From CAZYFH01 sp965197395 (GTDB taxonomy: Bacteria > Acidobacteriota > Vicinamibacteria > Vicinamibacterales > UBA8438), in contig OZ240205.1 of the NCBI GenBank assembly GCA_965197395.1, positions 372,001-436,000 on the forward strand: DNA of 64,000 nt. Reading direction: 5' to 3'. The notes beneath the pieces were generated by a model that saw only the letters and a list, made by a program, of their open reading frames with translations, was not told the origin of the DNA and ran no database searches. Below are positions 54,485 through 62,811 of this stretch, one piece after another (within the stretch, counting starts at the first letter, position 1; the number at the start of each line of letters is the position of its first letter). The position numbers were made by a program, and so were the translations under genes.

Positions 54485-55712
54485 CTACGAGGGCGTACAC
54501 GGCGCGTTCGTACGCCTCGAACGTCGCGAGTGCCTGGGGATCGGCGAACGGCAGGATCTGGCTGAGAAAGACACCGGCGACGCCGCTGCTCGGATCCAAC
54601 CAGAAGTAGGTATTGAACAACCCCGCCCACGCCAGGCTGCCACTGGCGCGTCGACCCAGCTCGGCATCGAGGTTGATCAAGAATCCCAGCCCAAAGCGGC
54701 CGCGTCCCTCGGCGGTCGGCACGAAATCGTTCGACAGCTCCGGCATCGCGGTGCGAATCGCGCCAGCGGCCAGGTCCCCGACCTGATTGATGCCCATCTC
54801 CGCGACCGTCTCGGCCGCGAGCACGCGCACACCGTCGAGCTCCCCGCCGTTGAGCAGCATTCGCAGAAAGCGCGCGTAGTCGTCCGCCGTCGACCAGAGG
54901 CCGCCACCGCCGCCAAAGGTGGCGACCACGTCCGGATCCTGACGCGGCTGCTCCGTGAGGCTTCCATCCGGCTGTCGATCGTGAATGGTCACGGTCCGGC
55001 GCCATTTCGACGATGGCACGTTGTACGCCGTGTCTGGCATCCGGAGCGGCTCGAAGATGTGTTCGCGGAAATACTCTTCCAACGACTGTCCCGACCGCGC
55101 CTCCACGAGACGGCCGACCCAATCGGTGTTGGTCCCGTAGAGCCAGTCGGTCCCTGGGTCGAAGAGCAGCGGTTCGGGCAGGACCGCGTCACCGTTGCCG
55201 GGCGAGAAGTCTCTGACGACGGGGTGCGTGAAGCCGTATCCAAACCCCGCGGTATGGGTCAGGAGATGGCGGACCGTCATGGTCGTGTCCGGCGGGCGAA
55301 GCGTGTATTTACCGCTGTCGGCCTCGAACCGCTCGACCACCCGCGCGCCGGCAAGCTCGGGGAGATGATCCGCCGCGGGGTCGTCGAGGCCGATCATCCC
55401 ATGCTCGACCAACTGCATGGCCGCCACCGACGTGACGGCCTTGGTCATCGACGCAATGCGAAAGATATGGTCCGTTGTCATCGGATCGTCGTGCACGTCG
55501 TCAGCGGTCCCGAACGCGCCCGCGTGGATGACACCCGTCCTGTCCGTCGCGATCCCCACGACCCCCATCACGTCGTGGCGCCGCACCGCCGCCGCCAGAA
55601 CCTCATCGACCCGTTCCGCCGGCGTCGGCACGTAGGGCGCGGGCTCGACCGCACAGCCGCTCGCCACCGCGGCGACCGCCACGCACACCAGGCATGCCCC
55701 GAGTCGTCTCAT
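54474..55712 (-). CDS. CubicO-family serine hydrolase (beta-lactamase fold), lipoprotein
   Basis: 412 residues from the ATG at 55712, with a lipobox (AAVASGC). It has the SxxK catalytic motif in IASMTKAVTS near residue 90, a YGTN tetrad acting as the YxN motif, and TAGFGYGF and FGGGGGLWSTADDYARF blocks. Class-C beta-lactamase-like esterases of this type hydrolyse diverse esters or amides. Its 3' end overlaps the convergent thioredoxin-fusion gene by 11 bases. It separates that gene from the first UGSC selenoprotein gene. Confidence 0.9.
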   Translation of the reverse strand: MRRLGACLVCVAVAAVASGCAVEPAPYVPTPAERVDEVLAAAVRRHDVMGVVGIATDRTGVIHAGAFGTADDVHDDPMTTDHIFRIASMTKAVTSVAAMQLVEHGMIGLDDPAADHLPELAGARVVERFEADSGKYTLRPPDTTMTVRHLLTHTAGFGYGFTHPVVRDFSPGNGDAVLPEPLLFDPGTDWLYGTNTDWVGRLVEARSGQSLEEYFREHIFEPLRMPDTAYNVPSSKWRRTVTIHDRQPDGSLTEQPRQDPDVVATFGGGGGLWSTADDYARFLRMLLNGGELDGVRVLAAETVAEMGINQVGDLAAGAIRTAMPELSNDFVPTAEGRGRFGLGFLINLDAELGRRASGSLAWAGLFNTYFWLDPSSGVAGVFLSQILPFADPQALATFEAYERAVYALVATA

Positions 55713-55806
55713 CTCATCACCACCGCCGTCGACCCACGTCGTGCGGCGAGCCCCAGTAGAGGGGGCGCGGCGTGCGGGTGTGGTAGGGTGTCCGTGCGGA
55801 GGTCCC

Positions 55807-56340
55807 ATGAGTGACCCCTCAGTCATCCTCGATCCTACCAACGAACGCGATCCGATTGGTCGGCGGCTCACCGCTCGCAGCGGGCGGCTCGATGGCCCGA
55901 TTGGCATCATCGACATTTCGAAAGCCCGGGGCGACGTCTTCTGCGACGAGCTGGAGACGCTGCTCCGCTCGCACGCGCCGGGGATTGACGTCGTTCGACT
56001 GCGCAAGCCGACGTTCACGAAGCCGGCGCCGCCCGATCTGCGCGATGAAGTCGCGGAGCGATGCAAGGCGGTCATCCAGGCGCTCGCCGATTGAGGGTCC
56101 TGCACGTCGTGCAGTGTGCACGATTTAGTCGACTATGAAGGGCGTGGCATCCCGACCGCCCTGGTCGCCTCGAGCGAGTTCGTGAGCGCCGCCGAGCGGC
56201 AGGCCGCCGCCCTCGGGATGCCGGACCTTGCCCGACGCGCCGTCTACGTTCCGCACCCCATCCAGGACGCCACGGACGACGAGATGCGTGGGAAGGCACG
56301 GGACGCGCTCACCGCGGTGCTAGCAGCGATCACCAACTAG
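55807..56340 (+). CDS. UGSC-family selenoprotein with in-frame TGA (Sec96)
   Basis: 177 residues if TGA at 56092-56094 is read as selenocysteine. The ATG at 55807 follows a GGAGG box. Residues 1-95 give LDGPIGIIDISK and ...KAVIQALAD; after the TGA the frame continues U-G-S-C-T-S-C-S-V-H-D (96-106), then YEGRGIPTALV, and ends at TAG 56338. The paralogue at 62220-62771 has the same TGA at the same place. UGSC proteins are a known selenoprotein family of unknown reaction. The U-G-S-C-T-x-C segment with a following GIP resembles, from memory, the UxxC site of glycine/sarcosine reductase subunit GrdB. Ordinary gene callers would split it into two ORFs or drop it. Confidence 0.88.
56106..56124 (+). 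promoter_or_regulatory. SECIS-like hairpin of the first UGSC gene
   Basis: GTCGTGCA - GTG - TGCACGAT forms an 8-bp stem (one G-U pair) with a three-base loop starting 20 bases after the TGA. Bacterial SECIS elements lie in the coding region shortly after UGA with the apical loop at this kind of distance and a G in the loop. The second UGSC gene has the matching hairpin at the same spacing. Confidence 0.75.
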
Positions 56341-56348
56341 TGGAGTAA

Positions 56349-56988
56349 GTATCCCCCGGCAAAGCCGGGGGCTTTAGTTGTGAGCCGCTCAAAGCGGCTG
56401 ACGTGACCGCTGCGCGGTCACTTGAGCCACCTGACGGTGGCGGCTCTAGTCCAACGGCAACTGATCCAGCCGCCGATCCTCTCGCTCCTGCTGCTGGATA
56501 TAGTCCCGGATGATCCGTTCATCACGGCCCACCGTCGAGACAAAATACCCGCGCGCCCAGAAGTGCTGCCCCACGAAGTTCCGGGACCGCCCCGCAAACT
56601 CCCGAGCGATGTGGATCGCGCTCTTCCCCTTGAGATACCCGATCACCTGCGCCACCGAGTACTTCGGGGGGATCGACACCAACATGTGGACGTGGTCGGG
56701 CAGCAGATGCCCCTCCTCCACCTGGCTCTCGCGGTGCCGCGCCAGCTGCCGCAGCACCTCGCCCAGCTGCTGCCGGACGCCTCCATACATCGCTTTCTTC
56801 CGGTACTTCGGAATGAACACTACGTGATACTGGCAGTGCCATTTCGTATGATTGAGACTTCGGTACGTCGTCATGAGGACTCCTTCTCGTGATGCTTGTG
56901 CGGCTCACGGGAAGGAGTTTCCTCACGCGACTCCCGGATACGTCAAACGCTGCTGGCCGCCCCGGCAAAGCCGGGGGGTCTCCCACGG
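56349..56988 (-). mobile_element. IS200/IS605-type insertion sequence, complete
   Basis: One tnpA gene lies between ends bearing hairpins: CCCCCGGCAAAGCCGGGGG at 56353-56371 and CCCCGGCAAAGCCGGGG near 56960-56976, plus several small palindromes at 56380-56440. The left boundary is approximate; elements of this group make no target duplication. It lies 8 bp or so after the stop of the first UGSC gene, whose transcript would run into it. Confidence 0.85.
56446..56874 (-). CDS. tnpA: IS200/IS605 transposase TnpA (HUH, Y1)
   Basis: 142 residues, complete. HUH motif HVHMLVSIPP near residue 65; the single catalytic tyrosine is probably in the C-terminal segment RDYIQQQER. Normal length for the family. 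A GGAGT/GAAGGAG site precedes the ATG. No TnpB follows. Confidence 0.95.
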   Translation of the reverse strand: MTTYRSLNHTKWHCQYHVVFIPKYRKKAMYGGVRQQLGEVLRQLARHRESQVEEGHLLPDHVHMLVSIPPKYSVAQVIGYLKGKSAIHIAREFAGRSRNFVGQHFWARGYFVSTVGRDERIIRDYIQQQEREDRRLDQLPLD

Positions 56989-57076
56989 CAAGCCTAGCCC
57001 GACGCTCCAGGTCGCCAGTGGGCGGCCGAGACGAGCTTCGGGCCTCGAGCCTCGAGTCTCCAGCCTCGAGCGCCCC

Positions 57077-58636
57077 ATGGACCTGATCGCGGTCTCCGTC
57101 ATCATCGCCTACCTCGTGGCCGCGACCGCCGCCGGCAGCGCCATGGCGCGTCGCACGAAGACGTCGACCGGCTGGGCCGTCGCGAGCGGCGGCATGCCGA
57201 CGGCGATGGTCGCATTCGGCATCGCAGGCACGCGTATCGGGGGCGCTGGCACCTACGGCGTCGCTGGAGACGTCGTCAGCGGTGGCGTCTGGAACCTCTG
57301 GTGGTATGGCATCAGTACGTTGGTCGCGATGTGGCTCGTCGGTCTGTTCTTCGCTGTCTACTACCGCCGTCTCGAGCTCCATACGGTCGGCGAGCTGTTC
57401 ACGATCCGATGGGGCAGCCGCCGCTGCCAATGGCTGACGAGCCTGTGCGTCCAGACGGAGTACGTCATCGTCAACCTCATCGAGGCGTACGTCATCGGCG
57501 TCATCATCAGCACGCTGACACCGCTCCCGATGTTCGTCGGCGTCATGGTGGCCGCCGTCATTTTCTCTACCTATGTGTCGCTCGGTGGCCTCTGGGGCAC
57601 GGCGGTGACGAACCTCATCCACTGCACGGTCGTTCTGGTCGGGCTGGGTGCCGTGGGGTTCATGGGCATTGGTCAGCTGGGGGGTTGGGATGCAGTGACC
57701 ACCGCGATCGGCGGTCACCTGACAGCGGCAGGGCGCAGCGAGACCGCCTGGTGGGGCTTCGCCGGGGCCGGGTGGCTCCCGGTGTTCGCGATGTTCTTCG
57801 CGGTCGCCGTTCACACCCCGGCGGCGTCCGTCTACACCAACTACGCGACCGCGGCGCGGAGCGAGCGCCAGATCGCGCCGGCCTTTCTGGTCGGTGGCGT
57901 GATTGGCGCCGCGATGGCGCTCCTCGCCGGCCTCGTCGGGATCCTCACCACCGCGCGCTACGGTCTCGACGCCGGGCTCGGCGGTTATCGCAACCTCACC
58001 ACCCTGGCGTCCGAGATCAGCCCGGTGGTCGGCGGCGTGGCGCTGGCGGCGGTGCTGGCAGCGGTGATTTCGTCTGGAGGACCGATTCTGCTCTCGAGTG
58101 CCACGATGTTCGTGCGGGACTGGCTCCCGTTTACGCGCAACTACGATTCCGGGCGCCGGCTCAAGGCCTATCAGCTCACCACCACGATCTACGCGTTCGT
58201 CGCCGCACTCGCGGCGTGGGTCGTCGCCACCCAAACCGACTTCTCCATCCTCGACCTGCTCGTGTTCGGGTTTGCGATGGTGGTGCCGCCGGCCGTGTCC
58301 CTCGGCTTTCTCATCCATTGGCGCCGCACGACCGAACGGGGCGCCTACTGGGGCATGTTGACCGGCTACGCGGGCGGGCTGATCTGGTTCGGCCTGATCA
58401 AGCTCGCCCTCGCCGCGGGCTTCACCGCGCCCGAGGGTGCCTCTGTCCTTCGCCAGATTCTTGCGTACGGCCTCACCGTGAACGGCGAAGGCGTCGACCC
58501 GTCCTACGTCACGATCATCGTCCCGCTGTTTGTCGTGCCGTTGGTCTCGTTCCTCACGCCGGACACCGGTGGCGACCGCGACCGGTTCTACGCCATGCTG
58601 TCGGGCAAGACGCCGGTCGACCGCGAGCTGGTCTAA
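57077..58636 (+). CDS. Sodium:solute symporter (SSS family)
   Basis: 519 residues, about 13 membrane helices. SSS features: VSVIIAYLVAATAAG at the start, SGGMPTAMVAFGIAGTRIGGAGTYG in helix 2, IIVPLFVVP near the end, and a Na-site-like VISSGGPILLSSATMFVRD in the eighth helix region. It would import a small organic solute with sodium. It is upstream of the fused beta-oxidation enzyme in the same direction (80-bp gap), so it is a good candidate for uptake of the pathway substrate. Confidence 0.9.
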   Translation: MDLIAVSVIIAYLVAATAAGSAMARRTKTSTGWAVASGGMPTAMVAFGIAGTRIGGAGTYGVAGDVVSGGVWNLWWYGISTLVAMWLVGLFFAVYYRRLELHTVGELFTIRWGSRRCQWLTSLCVQTEYVIVNLIEAYVIGVIISTLTPLPMFVGVMVAAVIFSTYVSLGGLWGTAVTNLIHCTVVLVGLGAVGFMGIGQLGGWDAVTTAIGGHLTAAGRSETAWWGFAGAGWLPVFAMFFAVAVHTPAASVYTNYATAARSERQIAPAFLVGGVIGAAMALLAGLVGILTTARYGLDAGLGGYRNLTTLASEISPVVGGVALAAVLAAVISSGGPILLSSATMFVRDWLPFTRNYDSGRRLKAYQLTTTIYAFVAALAAWVVATQTDFSILDLLVFGFAMVVPPAVSLGFLIHWRRTTERGAYWGMLTGYAGGLIWFGLIKLALAAGFTAPEGASVLRQILAYGLTVNGEGVDPSYVTIIVPLFVVPLVSFLTPDTGGDRDRFYAMLSGKTPVDRELV

Positions 58637-58654
58637 TCGGCGGGCGGAGCGCGC

Positions 58655-58660
58655 TATACT
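58655..58660 (+). promoter_or_regulatory. Possible -10 box of the beta-oxidation fusion gene
   Basis: TATACT in the gap between the symporter and the 58717 gene, 56 bases before its ATG. The -35 region (TCTAAT at about 58632) is weak. Confidence 0.3.
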
Positions 58661-58716
58661 CGCGGGCCGCTACCCCGGCCGACATCTGCGCAATCGCATC
58701 CACGGAGAGGAGATCC

Positions 58717-60834
58717 ATGTCCGGTACCGTGACCATCGAACGCCGAGACGACGTCGCCATCCTGTTGCTAACCAATCCACCGGTGAACGGCCTGAGCTAT
58801 GCCGTGCGCGGGGGGCTGGCGGAACAGCTAACTGTCGCGCTCGCTGACGACGCGGTTGCGGCGATCGTCGTGGCGGGCGCCGGCCGGATATTCTGCGGCG
58901 GGGCCGACATTCGCGAGTTCGGTCAGCCGCCTCCGCCGGGCGCCGCATTCCTCCCCAAGGTCATCGACGACCTGGAGGCGTCGCCGAAGCCGGTGGTGGC
59001 GGCGATTCACGGGGTCGCGGCGGGCGGCGGGCTCGAGGTCGCCCTCGGTTGCCACGTGCGCCTCGCCTCACCGGGCACGCGTGTCGGCCTGCCGGAGGTA
59101 ACGCTCGGCATCGTGCCGGGCGCCGGCGGGACACAGCGGATGCCTCGGCTCATCGGCGTGGGCCCCGCCCTGGAGCTGATCGTTGGCGGGAGGCTCCTGC
59201 CGGTCGAACGCGCCCACACGCTTGGCGTGATCGACGAAGTCATCGCTGGCGACCGCGCCGGTCTCGTCGAGGTCGCGGTGGCGCGCGCGAGGCAGATGGC
59301 GCGCGACGGCGTGGCGCTGCGCCGCATCTCGGCGGTCGACGGCCGGCTCGACGAGGCGCGCGGGAACCCGGAGCTCTTTGCCGCGTTCCGGAAGAAGATG
59401 GCCAAGCGCGCGCGCGGGTTCGACGCACCCTACGCCTGTGTCGAGTGCATCGAGGCGTCGCTCACCCTGTCCTACCCGGACGGCGCGGTCAAGGAACGCG
59501 AGGTCTTCACGAGGCTCGTCGCCTCGGACCAGTCGAAAGCCCAGCGACACGCGTTCTTCGCCGAGCGGGAAGTCGCGAAGATCGCGGATGTCCCGAAGGA
59601 CACACCGCGCCAGGAGGTCAAGACCGCTGCGGTCATCGGATGCGGCACGATGGGTGGCGGCATCGCGATGAACTTCGCCAACGCGGGGATCCCGGTGACC
59701 GTGTTCGAGATGTCGCAGGAAGCCCTCGACCAAGGCATGCGCATCGTCGAGAAGAACTATGCGGCGACGGTGTCGAAGGGCCGCCTGTCGCAAGCCGAGA
59801 TGGATGCGCGGATGGCGCGTGTGTCGGCGACGCTCGACTACGCGGACCTCGGCGACGCGGACGTGGTCATCGAGGCGGTGTTCGAGGAGATGGACGTCAA
59901 GAAGCAAGTGTTCGTCGCGCTCGACCGGGCGTGCAAACCGGAGGCGATCCTCGCCACAAACACCTCCACGCTCGATGTCGACGAGATCGCCGGGTCGACG
60001 ACGCGTTCGGACAAGGTCATCGGCACGCACTTCTTCAGCCCGGCAAACGTCATGCGCCTCATGGAGAACGTCCGCGGCGCACAAAGCTCGCCCGGCACCA
60101 TCGCGACGATCATGGCGCTGTCAAAGACACTGGGAAAGATCGGCGTCCTGGTCGGTGTCTGCGACGGCTTCGTCGGCAATCGCATGCTTTACGCGTATCG
60201 GCGCCAGGCCGATTTCCTACTCGAAGAGGGCGCGCTGCCCGCGCAGATCGACCGCGTCATCTACGACTTCGGGTTCCCGATGGGCCCGTTCCAGATGGGC
60301 GATCTCGCGGGGCTCGACGTGGGATGGCGGATCCGCAAGCGGCAGGCGTCGACACAGCCCGCGCACCTGCGCTACTCGCCGATCGCGGATCGCATCTGCG
60401 AGCTCGGACGCTTCGGTCAGAAGACCGGCGCCGGATGGTATCGCTACGAGGCCGGGAGCAGGGCGCCGATCCCGGATCCGGTGGTCGAGGAGTTGGTGAC
60501 GTCCGTGTCAGCGGAGCTCGGCATTACGCGCCGCCCAATTGACGATGACGAGATCATCCCCCGCTGCCTCTATCCGCTCGTCAACGAGGGAGCCAAGATT
60601 CTCGAGGAGGGGCTCGCACTCCGCGCCAGCGATATCGACGTCGTCTGGCTCCACGGCTACGGCTTCCCGCGATACCGCGGTGGGCCGATGTTCTGGGCGG
60701 ACCTCGTCGGCCTCCAGACCATCTACGACACGATGAGCCGGCTCCACGACGAGCATGGAGAGTGGCTTACCCCGGCGCCGCTCCTTGAACGGCTCGCGCG
60801 CGAGGGCAAGGGGTTCGGAGACTATCGCCCCTGA
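58717..60834 (+). CDS. Fused enoyl-CoA hydratase / 3-hydroxyacyl-CoA dehydrogenase
   Basis: 705 residues from the ATG at 58717 (GGAGAGGAGATCC site). The N-terminal crotonase domain has GAGRIFCGGADI, HGVAAGGGLEVALGC and LPEVTLGIVPGAGGTQR. The central Rossmann domain carries the NAD motif GCGTMGGG at 308-315 and HFFSPANVMRL with the catalytic histidine. Two C-terminal HAD helical domains follow (GDLAGLDVGWRI; LHGYGFPRYRGGPM). The layout is that of FadJ/peroxisomal multifunctional enzymes: hydration of enoyl-CoA, then oxidation to 3-ketoacyl-CoA. No thiolase is next to it. Within this locus it fits the CoA-linked end of a degradation route. Confidence 0.94.
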   Translation: MSGTVTIERRDDVAILLLTNPPVNGLSYAVRGGLAEQLTVALADDAVAAIVVAGAGRIFCGGADIREFGQPPPPGAAFLPKVIDDLEASPKPVVAAIHGVAAGGGLEVALGCHVRLASPGTRVGLPEVTLGIVPGAGGTQRMPRLIGVGPALELIVGGRLLPVERAHTLGVIDEVIAGDRAGLVEVAVARARQMARDGVALRRISAVDGRLDEARGNPELFAAFRKKMAKRARGFDAPYACVECIEASLTLSYPDGAVKEREVFTRLVASDQSKAQRHAFFAEREVAKIADVPKDTPRQEVKTAAVIGCGTMGGGIAMNFANAGIPVTVFEMSQEALDQGMRIVEKNYAATVSKGRLSQAEMDARMARVSATLDYADLGDADVVIEAVFEEMDVKKQVFVALDRACKPEAILATNTSTLDVDEIAGSTTRSDKVIGTHFFSPANVMRLMENVRGAQSSPGTIATIMALSKTLGKIGVLVGVCDGFVGNRMLYAYRRQADFLLEEGALPAQIDRVIYDFGFPMGPFQMGDLAGLDVGWRIRKRQASTQPAHLRYSPIADRICELGRFGQKTGAGWYRYEAGSRAPIPDPVVEELVTSVSAELGITRRPIDDDEIIPRCLYPLVNEGAKILEEGLALRASDIDVVWLHGYGFPRYRGGPMFWADLVGLQTIYDTMSRLHDEHGEWLTPAPLLERLAREGKGFGDYRP

Positions 60835-60883
60835 TGCTCAGGGCTTTAGGTGGCCGGGGCGCAGAACGCGAGCGCCTATCCGA

Positions 60884-60889
60884 TATAGT
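60884..60889 (+). promoter_or_regulatory. Possible -10 box, unusually near the start codon
   Basis: TATAGT ends 10 bases before the ATG at 60900, which would give a leaderless or nearly leaderless mRNA. There is no clear ribosome site before this ATG. Weak evidence. Confidence 0.25.
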
Positions 60890-60899
60890 GCGAGCAGCG

Positions 60900-62006
60900 A
60901 TGACCTCACCACCGAAGCCGGCTGCTGTTGACGCTCCGCCGGCCGACGTCGACCTGGTGGAGTGGTACTTCGAACGGGGATGGACCGACGGGCTGCCGGT
61001 CGTGCCACCGACGCCAGCTCGGATCGAGGCGATGGTCGAGGCGCTCGGCGGCGACCCCGACCACCTCGAAGCCCGCATCCCGCCACGCTGGGGGAACCTG
61101 ACGCGCGAGGTCCTGGCGATCAACCTGGTCCTCGCGGGGTGCGCGCCGAGCTACGCGCCGGTCGTCCGCGCGGCGCTGCTCGCACTGACGAGCGCGCCCT
61201 TCAACCTGAATGGCGTCCAGACGACGACCCACATGGCGGCGCCGCTCGTGGTGATCAACGGCCCGATACGCCACGAGATCGGGCTGAACGCCGGCGCCAA
61301 CGTCTTTGGCTCCGGATACCGCGCCAACGCCACGATCGGTCGGGCGGTCCGCCTGGTGCTGCTCAATGTCGGCGGCGGTCGACCGGATGACCTCGACAAG
61401 AGCACCCTTGGACAGCCCGGCAAGTACAGCTTCTGCATTGCCGAGAACGAAGAGCAGAGCCCGTGGGCGCCCTATCACGTGGACCAGGGGTATCGGTCCG
61501 AGGACAGCACGGTCTTCGGGATCGCCGTCGAAGGCCCCCACAGCGTCACCAACCACGTGGCGAACGACCCGGCAGGGGTCCTCGACAGCATCGTCTCGGC
61601 CATGAGCACCATCGCCCACAACAACGCGGTCAGCAGCGGGTCGTGCGCGGTCGTGATCGGACCCGAGCATGCGGCGACGATTGCCGCGCGGAGCTGGTCG
61701 CGGAGCGACGTGCGGCGCTACCTCTGGTCCCAGACCACCAACACGTACGACGACATCAGCTTCGGTGGTCGCTACGGCACCATCTACAACCGGAACCTGC
61801 CCCGGTGGTACAAGCGCGAATCCGGCGCACGCGTGCCGATCGTACCGGCGCCGGAGGACATTCATCTGTTTGTCGCCGGCGGCGAGGCCGGGCGCTTCTC
61901 GGCGTTCCTACCGGGCTGGGGTCACATGAGCGGCCCCGTCCTGCGTGCGCTCGACGGACGCCCCCCGCAGCGCGGCGACTGTACGGACGGGACCTGCGCG
62001 CTGTGA
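60900..62006 (+). CDS. UGSC-associated conserved protein of unknown function
   Basis: 368 residues from the ATG at 60900. It has the same domain as the C-terminal part of the 52841 protein, starting at WYFERGWTDGLPVVPPTPAR, then NLVLAGCAPSYAPVV, LVVINGPIRHEIGLNAGANVFG and TLGQPGKYSFCIAENEE. Many glycines and conserved Arg/His/Glu residues suggest an enzyme rather than a structural protein, but no cofactor motif is obvious. The C-terminus has two cysteines (CTDGTC). It lies upstream of the second UGSC selenoprotein gene and downstream of the beta-oxidation fusion, all in one direction. I infer it is the partner of the UGSC protein. Confidence 0.82.
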   Translation: MTSPPKPAAVDAPPADVDLVEWYFERGWTDGLPVVPPTPARIEAMVEALGGDPDHLEARIPPRWGNLTREVLAINLVLAGCAPSYAPVVRAALLALTSAPFNLNGVQTTTHMAAPLVVINGPIRHEIGLNAGANVFGSGYRANATIGRAVRLVLLNVGGGRPDDLDKSTLGQPGKYSFCIAENEEQSPWAPYHVDQGYRSEDSTVFGIAVEGPHSVTNHVANDPAGVLDSIVSAMSTIAHNNAVSSGSCAVVIGPEHAATIAARSWSRSDVRRYLWSQTTNTYDDISFGGRYGTIYNRNLPRWYKRESGARVPIVPAPEDIHLFVAGGEAGRFSAFLPGWGHMSGPVLRALDGRPPQRGDCTDGTCAL

Positions 62007-62111
62007 CGGCAGAAGACGACGGCCAGGGCGCCGGCGGGACGCGCGCCACGCGAGGTGAGGCCGTTATGCGGCTCGAAACGAGGGTTTGTGCTCGTTGTGG
62101 CCTGACGGGAA

Positions 62112-62209
62112 CGGCCAAGGCGCGCACGGCGCGCCTCGCGGGCGCGGAGTGGGGCTCTCGGGGTCCCCGCGGAGCGCCCGCGGCGGGGTTCGGGGGCGCA
62201 GCCCCCGTC
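62112..62209. repeat. Dispersed GC-rich repeat, copy 2 (inverted)
   Basis: Reverse-oriented relative of the repeat at 44791-44886, ending 10 bases before the ATG of the second UGSC gene. Its strong internal pairing may weaken ribosome access to that start or end the upstream transcript. Confidence 0.75.
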
Positions 62210-62219
62210 TAGTGAGTAG

Positions 62220-62771
62220 ATGAGCGAGCAACGATTACCCACCGGTCAGATCGTCTACGATCCGCGCGGCCGCATCACCGCTGAGCCCCAGACGCCGGCC
62301 CCGCGCCTGGCCCAACTGGACGGTATCCGGCTCGGCGTCCTGGACAACTCCAAGTGGAACGCGTCCAAGCTGCTCCGGCGGACGGTGACCCTCCTTGAGG
62401 CTGACACGTCGTTCGCATCGGTCCGGATCTTCAAGAAGGACAGTTTCTCGACACCGGCCGCGACGGCGCTCCTCGCCGAGGTCGCCCGGGAATCCGACGC
62501 CGTCATCACCGCCATCGGCGATTGAGGGTCGTGCACGTCGTGCAGTCTGCACGACGCGGTCGCGCTGGAGCGTCGAGGCATCCCGACGGCGGTCATCGTG
62601 ACCCGCGCGTTTCTCCATGAGGCCGACGTCCAGCGCGCGGCCCTTGGCGCGGAGCGACTCCAGGCCGCCGTCATCACCCACCCGCTGAGCACAATCACCG
62701 ACGACGACATCGCGGCGCGAGCGGCCGAGGCCGCCCGTCAAGTCGCGCACATCCTGACTGGGGACGCATAG
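62220..62771 (+). CDS. UGSC-family selenoprotein with in-frame TGA (Sec102)
   Basis: 183 residues if the TGA at 62523-62525 is selenocysteine. It begins MSEQRLPTGQIVYDP, and residues 33-45 (LDGIRLGVLDNSK) and DAVITAIGD (before the TGA) align with the first paralogue. The frame continues U-G-S-C-T-S-C-S-L-H-D (102-112), LERRGIPTAVIVT, and ends at TAG 62769. The sequence around the TGA is conserved even though the proteins are otherwise divergent, as expected for a recoded codon rather than a nonsense mutation. The ribosome site is poor (GTGAG). It is followed 54 bases later by the LarA-type gene. Confidence 0.9.
62536..62556 (+). promoter_or_regulatory. SECIS-like hairpin of the second UGSC gene
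   Basis: CGTCGTGCA - GTC - TGCACGACG is a perfect 9-bp stem with a three-base loop, the loop starting 20 bases after the TGA. The same position and nearly the same stem occur at 56106-56124 in the paralogue, with compensatory change at the stem base (C-G here, no pair there). Confidence 0.8.
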
Positions 62772-62774
62772 GTA

Positions 62775-62811
62775 GACGGGGCTGCGCCCCCAATCCTCGA
62801 CGCGGGCCCGC
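62775..62811. repeat. Dispersed GC-rich repeat, partial copy 3
   Basis: GACGGGGCTGCGCCCCCAAT and the following CGACGCGGGC match the outer end of the repeats at 44791-44886 and 62112-62209. It sits between the second UGSC gene and the LarA-type gene. Confidence 0.55.

Noticed and set aside
56341..56445. CRISPR-like or riboswitch-like structure after UGSC1
   Set aside because: The palindromes here belong to the end of the IS200 element; they recur in part at 23018 with the truncated copy. No spaced repeat array exists anywhere in the window.
57301..60834. 1177-codon open frame on the plus strand
   Set aside because: Only 58717-60834 is the crotonase/dehydrogenase gene. The first 470 codons are an arginine-rich shadow of the symporter gene (57077-58636) in another frame.
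62004..62040. TGA at the end of the 60900 gene as a further selenocysteine codon
   Set aside because: No UGSC-like residues, no hairpin at the proper distance and no homology after it; the paralogue at 52841 ends near the corresponding position with TAG. It is a normal stop.
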